From JANXXV01 sp038200305 (GTDB lineage: Bacteria > Acidobacteriota > Terriglobia > Bryobacterales > Bryobacteraceae), in contig JBBPYD010000065.1 of NCBI GenBank assembly GCA_038200305.1, positions 1 to 64,000 of the forward strand: DNA of 64,000 nt, written 5' to 3'. The notes beneath the pieces were generated by a model. The model had not been told where the DNA came from. It did not search any database and saw only the letters and a program-made list of their open reading frames with translations. Positions within the stretch are counted from its first letter, which is position 1, and each line of letters opens with the position of its first letter. This document shows positions 60,439 through 64,000 of the stretch, piece by piece. Position numbers and translations under genes: made by a program.

Positions 60439-61068
60439 CTACCGCCGCACTAGAAACACAGCGGTTTCGGCTGTCAGATTGGGCAGTGCTACCACTTTCC
60501 GATTTCCCGCCAGAAAGATCCCGCGTTCAATCGTCCAATGCTCCTGCTGCGCCAGTGCCTGGAAATCATACACGGTCAAGAAATGGATATTTGGCGAGTC
60601 GTACCAGTCATGCGGAAATAGTTTGGTTTTCGGCGCGCGTCCTGTCCACAGATGCGCGAGCCGTACGGACCAGTGCCCGAAATTCGGAAACGCAACAATC
60701 GCCCTGCGCCCTACGCGCAACATCTCATTTAGGACTTTCAGCGGTTGCCGGGTCTCCTGCAAAGTCTGGCTCAGAATCACGTAATCGAACGCCTGGTCCG
60801 GGTAATCCGTAAAGCCTTGTTCAATGTCGCCCTGGTACACTGACACGCCACGAGCAATTGCCCGCTGTACTTTTGTGCCCACAATTTCAACACCCCGCGC
60901 ATCCACGCCCTTGTGTTGGGCCAGCCACTCCAGCAATTCACCGTCGCCGCAACCAACGTCCAGCACGCGCGTGTTTGGCTCCACAATTTCGCTAATAATC
61001 GCATAATCGCTGCGGCCCAATACCTCATGGACGAAGGGTCCAGCCTGGGCTGCTGTGGCTGCGTTCAC
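60439..61068 (-). CDS. metW: Methionine biosynthesis protein MetW
   Basis: Class I methyltransferase-fold protein of 209 residues that is almost always encoded with metX and is needed for full homoserine acyltransferase activity in several bacteria. The SAM-like motif VLDVGCGDGELL is at about residue 34; ILSQTLQETRQP and AFPNFGHWSVR are diagnostic of MetW. Its start overlaps the metX stop as ATGA. Convergent with guaA. Confidence 0.93.
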   Translation of the reverse strand: MNAATAAQAGPFVHEVLGRSDYAIISEIVEPNTRVLDVGCGDGELLEWLAQHKGVDARGVEIVGTKVQRAIARGVSVYQGDIEQGFTDYPDQAFDYVILSQTLQETRQPLKVLNEMLRVGRRAIVAFPNFGHWSVRLAHLWTGRAPKTKLFPHDWYDSPNIHFLTVYDFQALAQQEHWTIERGIFLAGNRKVVALPNLTAETAVFLVRR

Positions 61069-62171
61069 GACTTGCTCCGGAACGTGCTCACCAAAAATCC
61101 ACGTACCAGTTCCGTCTGTTCCCCAACATCCACCAGAAACGCATCATGTCCATAATTCGACGGCAGCTCACAGAACGCCACATCCCGGTTTCGCCCGCGG
61201 AGCGCGCTCACAATCTCCAGTGATTGATAGGTGGGATACAGCCAGTCCGACGTGAAACTCAGCACCAGGAATCGGGCCTTGGCTCGTTCCAACGCTGCTG
61301 CCAATGACCCATGCCCGTTCGCGATATCGAAGAAGTCCATGGCTTTGGTAATGTACAGGTACGAGTTCGCGTCAAACCGGTCCACAAACTGACTCCCGCG
61401 ATAGCGCAAGTAGCTTTCCACCTCGAACACTTTCGAGAAATCCGGCAGCGCGTCGTCCTTATCCTGGAAACGCCGCCCGAACTTCTCGCGCATGGAATCG
61501 TCACTCATGTAAGTGATATGCCCCACCATGCGAGCCACGGCAAGTCCCCGCGCCGGAGGCTTGGCTCCGTAGTAATTGCCCTCATTCCAGTCGAGATCGG
61601 CCATGATCGCCTGCCGGCCCACTTCGTTGAACGCGATCTGCTGGGCGCTATGCCGAGCCGTAGTGGCAATCGGAATCGCCGACGCGACGGCATCCGGAAA
61701 AGCCACCGCCCATTCCAGCACCTGCATCCCACCCATAGACCCGCCGGCCACCGCTAGCAGCCGTGAAATTCCCAGATGTTCCACCAGCATCTTCTGCAGC
61801 CGCACGATGTCGGACATCGTGATGACCGGAAAATTCATGGCATAGGGACAGCCCGTCTCCGGGTTGATCGATTGCGGTCCGGTGGTTCCCTTGCACCCGC
61901 CCAGCACGTTCGATGAAATAACAAAATACTTGCCGGTGTCGAACGCCTTCCCTGGGCCAATCATGTTGTCCCACCAGCCCGGCTTGCCCCCGTCGTGACT
62001 GATTCCCGCCGCATGTGCATCTCCGGAAAACGCATGCAGAACCAGAATTCCGTTACTCTTCGCCGCGTTCAACTCTCCATAGATCTCATAAGCTACATCC
62101 ACGGGAGCAAGCGCCACCCCGCAATCAAGAGAAATCGAGTCAAACCGTACACTTTGGGTCTCAACTATCAT
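61065..62171 (-). CDS. metX: Homoserine O-acyltransferase (probably acetyl)
   Basis: Activates homoserine for methionine synthesis. Alpha/beta-hydrolase fold with the nucleophile in AGGSMGGMQVLEW (Ser at about residue 141) and the catalytic Asp/His in the C-terminal part (SDWLYPTYQS; GHDAFLVD). 368 residues. Acetyl versus succinyl specificity rests on a few active-site positions I cannot assign safely; acetyl is the more common state with this layout. Upstream, ACAGG-GCG-CCTGT (62196-62208) forms a short palindrome within a possible promoter. No SAM riboswitch was recognised. Confidence 0.92.
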   Translation of the reverse strand: MIVETQSVRFDSISLDCGVALAPVDVAYEIYGELNAAKSNGILVLHAFSGDAHAAGISHDGGKPGWWDNMIGPGKAFDTGKYFVISSNVLGGCKGTTGPQSINPETGCPYAMNFPVITMSDIVRLQKMLVEHLGISRLLAVAGGSMGGMQVLEWAVAFPDAVASAIPIATTARHSAQQIAFNEVGRQAIMADLDWNEGNYYGAKPPARGLAVARMVGHITYMSDDSMREKFGRRFQDKDDALPDFSKVFEVESYLRYRGSQFVDRFDANSYLYITKAMDFFDIANGHGSLAAALERAKARFLVLSFTSDWLYPTYQSLEIVSALRGRNRDVAFCELPSNYGHDAFLVDVGEQTELVRGFLVSTFRSKS

Positions 62172-62301
62172 GTGGCAGCGGGAAACTTCATCATAACAGG
62201 GCGCCTGTCGATCAAAGACGCAAGTACTTCGCGGGATCTTTGCGGCTCGCCTTGGCGGCGTGTTTCAATAGTAGTTACACCACCCCCCAAGGAGTTTGAT
62301 A

Positions 62302-63432
62302 TTGAACAAAGCAGTGCTCGCCTTGGAAGACGGGACTGTCTTCGAGGGCCGAAGCTTTGGTGCGCTCACGGAAAGCTACGGCGAGGTCGTTTTTAACACC
62401 TCCATCACCGGGTATCAGGAGATTTTCACCGATCCTTCCTACTCCGGCCAGATCGTTGTTCTCACGAATCCGCAGATCGGCAATTACGGAGCCAATGAGG
62501 GCGACAGCGAATCGCGCAAGCCCTTCATTGAAGGTCTGGTTGTCCGTGAAATTTCTTCCGTCGCCAGCAATTGGCGGTCGGAAGAGAAGGCCGAACACTT
62601 CCTTGCGGCGAGTCACATTCCCGTTGCCAGTGAAATTGACACCCGTGCCCTGGTCCGCCATCTCCGCAGCCGTGGCGTGATGCGTGGCGTCCTTTCCGGG
62701 GCTGGCGGCAACCCCACGCAACTCGTCGAAAAGGCCCGTAGCATTCCCTCCATGACTGGTCTCGACTTGGCTACTCGCGTTTCCACAAAACAAACATACG
62801 AGTGGGCGCATGGGATTGAATCCTGCTCGCCGTCGGACCGCCTCATTAAGCAGGTGGAAGCGCGGCACCATGTGGTCGCCTACGACTACGGCATCAAGCA
62901 CAATATCCTTCGCAAACTAGTGCATACCGGCGCGCGAGTCACAGTGGTTCCGGCAATGACCCCGGCGGAAGATGTGCTCGCGCTGAAGCCCAACGGGGTC
63001 TTCCTCTCGAACGGTCCCGGCGATCCGGAGCCGCTCGAATTCCAGACCGCGCAAGTGCGCAAGCTGATCGGAAAGACTCCGATTTTTGGTATTTGCCTGG
63101 GTCATCAAATCATGGGACGTGCACTTGGCGGCAAGACTTTCAAGCTGAAATTCGGCCATCGCGGCGGCAATCATCCCGTGCTGAATCAGGTGACTGGAAA
63201 AGTGGAAATCACTTCCCACAATCATGGATTCGCGGTGGACCCGAGTTCACTCAAGGACAGTGAAGCCGAACTCACTCATATCAACCTCAATGACCAGACG
63301 CTGGAAGGCTTTCGCCTTCGCAATCATCCCGCCTTCTGCGTTCAGTATCACCCCGAAGCTGCGCCCGGCCCGCACGATTCTTACTATCTGTTCGATGAAT
63401 TCATGAAAATGATGGACGAGTTCAAGAAATAA
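62302..63432 (+). CDS. carA: Carbamoyl-phosphate synthase small subunit
   Basis: Glutaminase subunit that feeds ammonia to CarB for arginine and pyrimidine synthesis. The N-terminal small-subunit domain (LALEDGTVFEGRSFG, FNTSITGYQEIFTDPSY) is followed by the class I amidotransferase domain with the nucleophile in FGICLGHQIMG and the His/Glu pair in VQYHPEAAPGPHD. TTG 62302 is the likely start, with AAGGAG 7 nt upstream; another TTG at 62296 is too close to it. Its stop and the carB start share a base (TAATG). 376 residues. Confidence 0.95.
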   Translation: MNKAVLALEDGTVFEGRSFGALTESYGEVVFNTSITGYQEIFTDPSYSGQIVVLTNPQIGNYGANEGDSESRKPFIEGLVVREISSVASNWRSEEKAEHFLAASHIPVASEIDTRALVRHLRSRGVMRGVLSGAGGNPTQLVEKARSIPSMTGLDLATRVSTKQTYEWAHGIESCSPSDRLIKQVEARHHVVAYDYGIKHNILRKLVHTGARVTVVPAMTPAEDVLALKPNGVFLSNGPGDPEPLEFQTAQVRKLIGKTPIFGICLGHQIMGRALGGKTFKLKFGHRGGNHPVLNQVTGKVEITSHNHGFAVDPSSLKDSEAELTHINLNDQTLEGFRLRNHPAFCVQYHPEAAPGPHDSYYLFDEFMKMMDEFKK

Positions 63433-64000
63433 TGCCGAGACGCAACGACCTCCACCGTATCTTGATCGTTGGCTCCGGCCCCATCGTAATCGGCCAGGGC
63501 TGCGAGTTCGATTACTCCGGCGCGCAGGCCTGCAAGGCCCTCAAGGCCGATGGCTATGAAGTGGTCCTGATCAATTCGAATCCGGCCACTATCATGACCG
63601 ACCCCGAGCTTGCCGACCGCACGTACGTCGAGCCGCTCAGCCTGGCATTCGCCGAGGAAGTGATCCGGAAAGAGCGGCCGGACGCGCTGCTCTCGACTGT
63701 TGGCGGCCAAACCGCCCTCAATCTCGCGATTGAACTGGCCGAAGCCGGCGTGCTTGATAAGTACGGTGTCGAATTAATCGGCGCCAAGATCCATAGCATC
63801 AAGAAGGCCGAAGATCGCCTGCTGTTCAAAGATGCGATGCGCAAGATTGGTCTCGACATGCCGCATTCGCAGTTAGTCAATAGCGTGGATGCCGGTCTGG
63901 AATTCGCTGGTAAGAACGGCTACCCCGTCATTCTGCGCCCCAGCTTCACTCTGGGCGGCACCGGCGGCGGCATCGCCTACAACAGCGAAGAATTGGAAGA
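63432..64000 (+). CDS. carB: Carbamoyl-phosphate synthase large subunit, N-terminal part (runs off window)
   Basis: First 189 codons of the ammonia-dependent synthetase. The ATP-grasp start is typical: IVGSGPIVIGQGCEFDYSGA, NSNPATIMTDPE, LSTVGGQTALNLA and the glycine-rich RPSFTLGGTGGGIAY. It is coupled to carA by the TAATG overlap. The gene is cut by the window end; the full protein is normally near 1,070 residues. Confidence 0.97.
   Translation, partial: MPRRNDLHRILIVGSGPIVIGQGCEFDYSGAQACKALKADGYEVVLINSNPATIMTDPELADRTYVEPLSLAFAEEVIRKERPDALLSTVGGQTALNLAIELAEAGVLDKYGVELIGAKIHSIKKAEDRLLFKDAMRKIGLDMPHSQLVNSVDAGLEFAGKNGYPVILRPSFTLGGTGGGIAYNSEELE

Noticed and set aside
62172..62301. SAM riboswitch or T-box upstream of metX
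   Set aside because: The region is only about 130 bp, shared with carA, and I could not fold any known SAM riboswitch core; only a short ACAGG-GCG-CCTGT palindrome is seen.
1..64000. CRISPR arrays, tRNA/rRNA genes, transposases, prophage
   Set aside because: No regularly spaced repeats, no tRNA-like T-arm contexts in the gaps, and no transposase or phage proteins in any frame.

Overview
The window looks like a chromosome segment of an Acidobacteriota member, most likely of the Bryobacterales/Solibacter type. The evidence is a secreted VWFA protein of the acidobacterial type, a very large TonB-dependent receptor with an N-terminal carboxypeptidase-regulatory-like domain, a MOFRL glycerate kinase, a secreted GH172/DUF2961 protein, and even, moderately high GC. 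This placement is inference. I see no rRNA, tRNA, CRISPR array, insertion sequence or prophage.

Layout. 0-4.2 kb: a motility cassette read leftward, fliW-csrA-flagellin, with a terminator behind the flagellin and CsrA-site-like sequences in its leader. 4.3-7.4 kb: folC, plsC and a secreted amidohydrolase, rightward. 7.5-9.3 kb: a Ro60/Rsr (TROVE) RNA-binding protein, with a long imperfect hairpin just upstream that may be its Y RNA. 9.3-12.1 kb: a leftward gpx-galE-amidohydrolase operon. 12.2-14.2 kb: an ECHDC3-like crotonase and a Fic AMP-transferase with an inverted-repeat operator. 14.2-18.5 kb: a GT-C glycosyltransferase divergent from rluD, then the VWFA protein and recA. 18.6-23.1 kb: a GH172-type protein followed by a sugar ABC transporter whose permease and binding protein are broken while the ATPase is intact. 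23.2-29.6 kb: two metallophosphoesterases, a PfkB kinase, a GT-C enzyme, dapF and a UDP-sugar dehydrogenase. 29.6-33.4 kb: an NtrC-type regulator, a frameshifted ClC channel and its MarR neighbour. 33.5-37.0 kb: a frameshifted TonB receptor. 37.0-41.0 kb: a tightly coupled SDR-aroK-glycerate kinase-unknown operon. 41.1-42.9 kb: a LON-domain protein, a HAD hydrolase and an iron-permease-like protein. 42.9-56.0 kb: a Complex I operon nuoACDEFGHJKLMN, with nuoB and nuoI absent. 56.1-64 kb: thiS, a MerR regulator, an S41 protease, guaA, metXW (leftward), carA and the start of carB.

Most genes are housekeeping and intact. All the reading-frame damage I found (about eight lesions) falls in three accessory loci: the sugar ABC transporter, the ClC channel and the TonB receptor. 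That argues for real gene decay rather than random sequencing error. The observations I consider most worth following are the Ro60 protein with its adjacent Y-RNA-like hairpin, the flagellin leader with CsrA-consensus sites next to fliW-csrA, the Complex I operon without NuoB and NuoI, a DapF with the second catalytic cysteine replaced by serine, a 13-bp hairpin that buries the guaA start codon, and the palindromic operator before fic.
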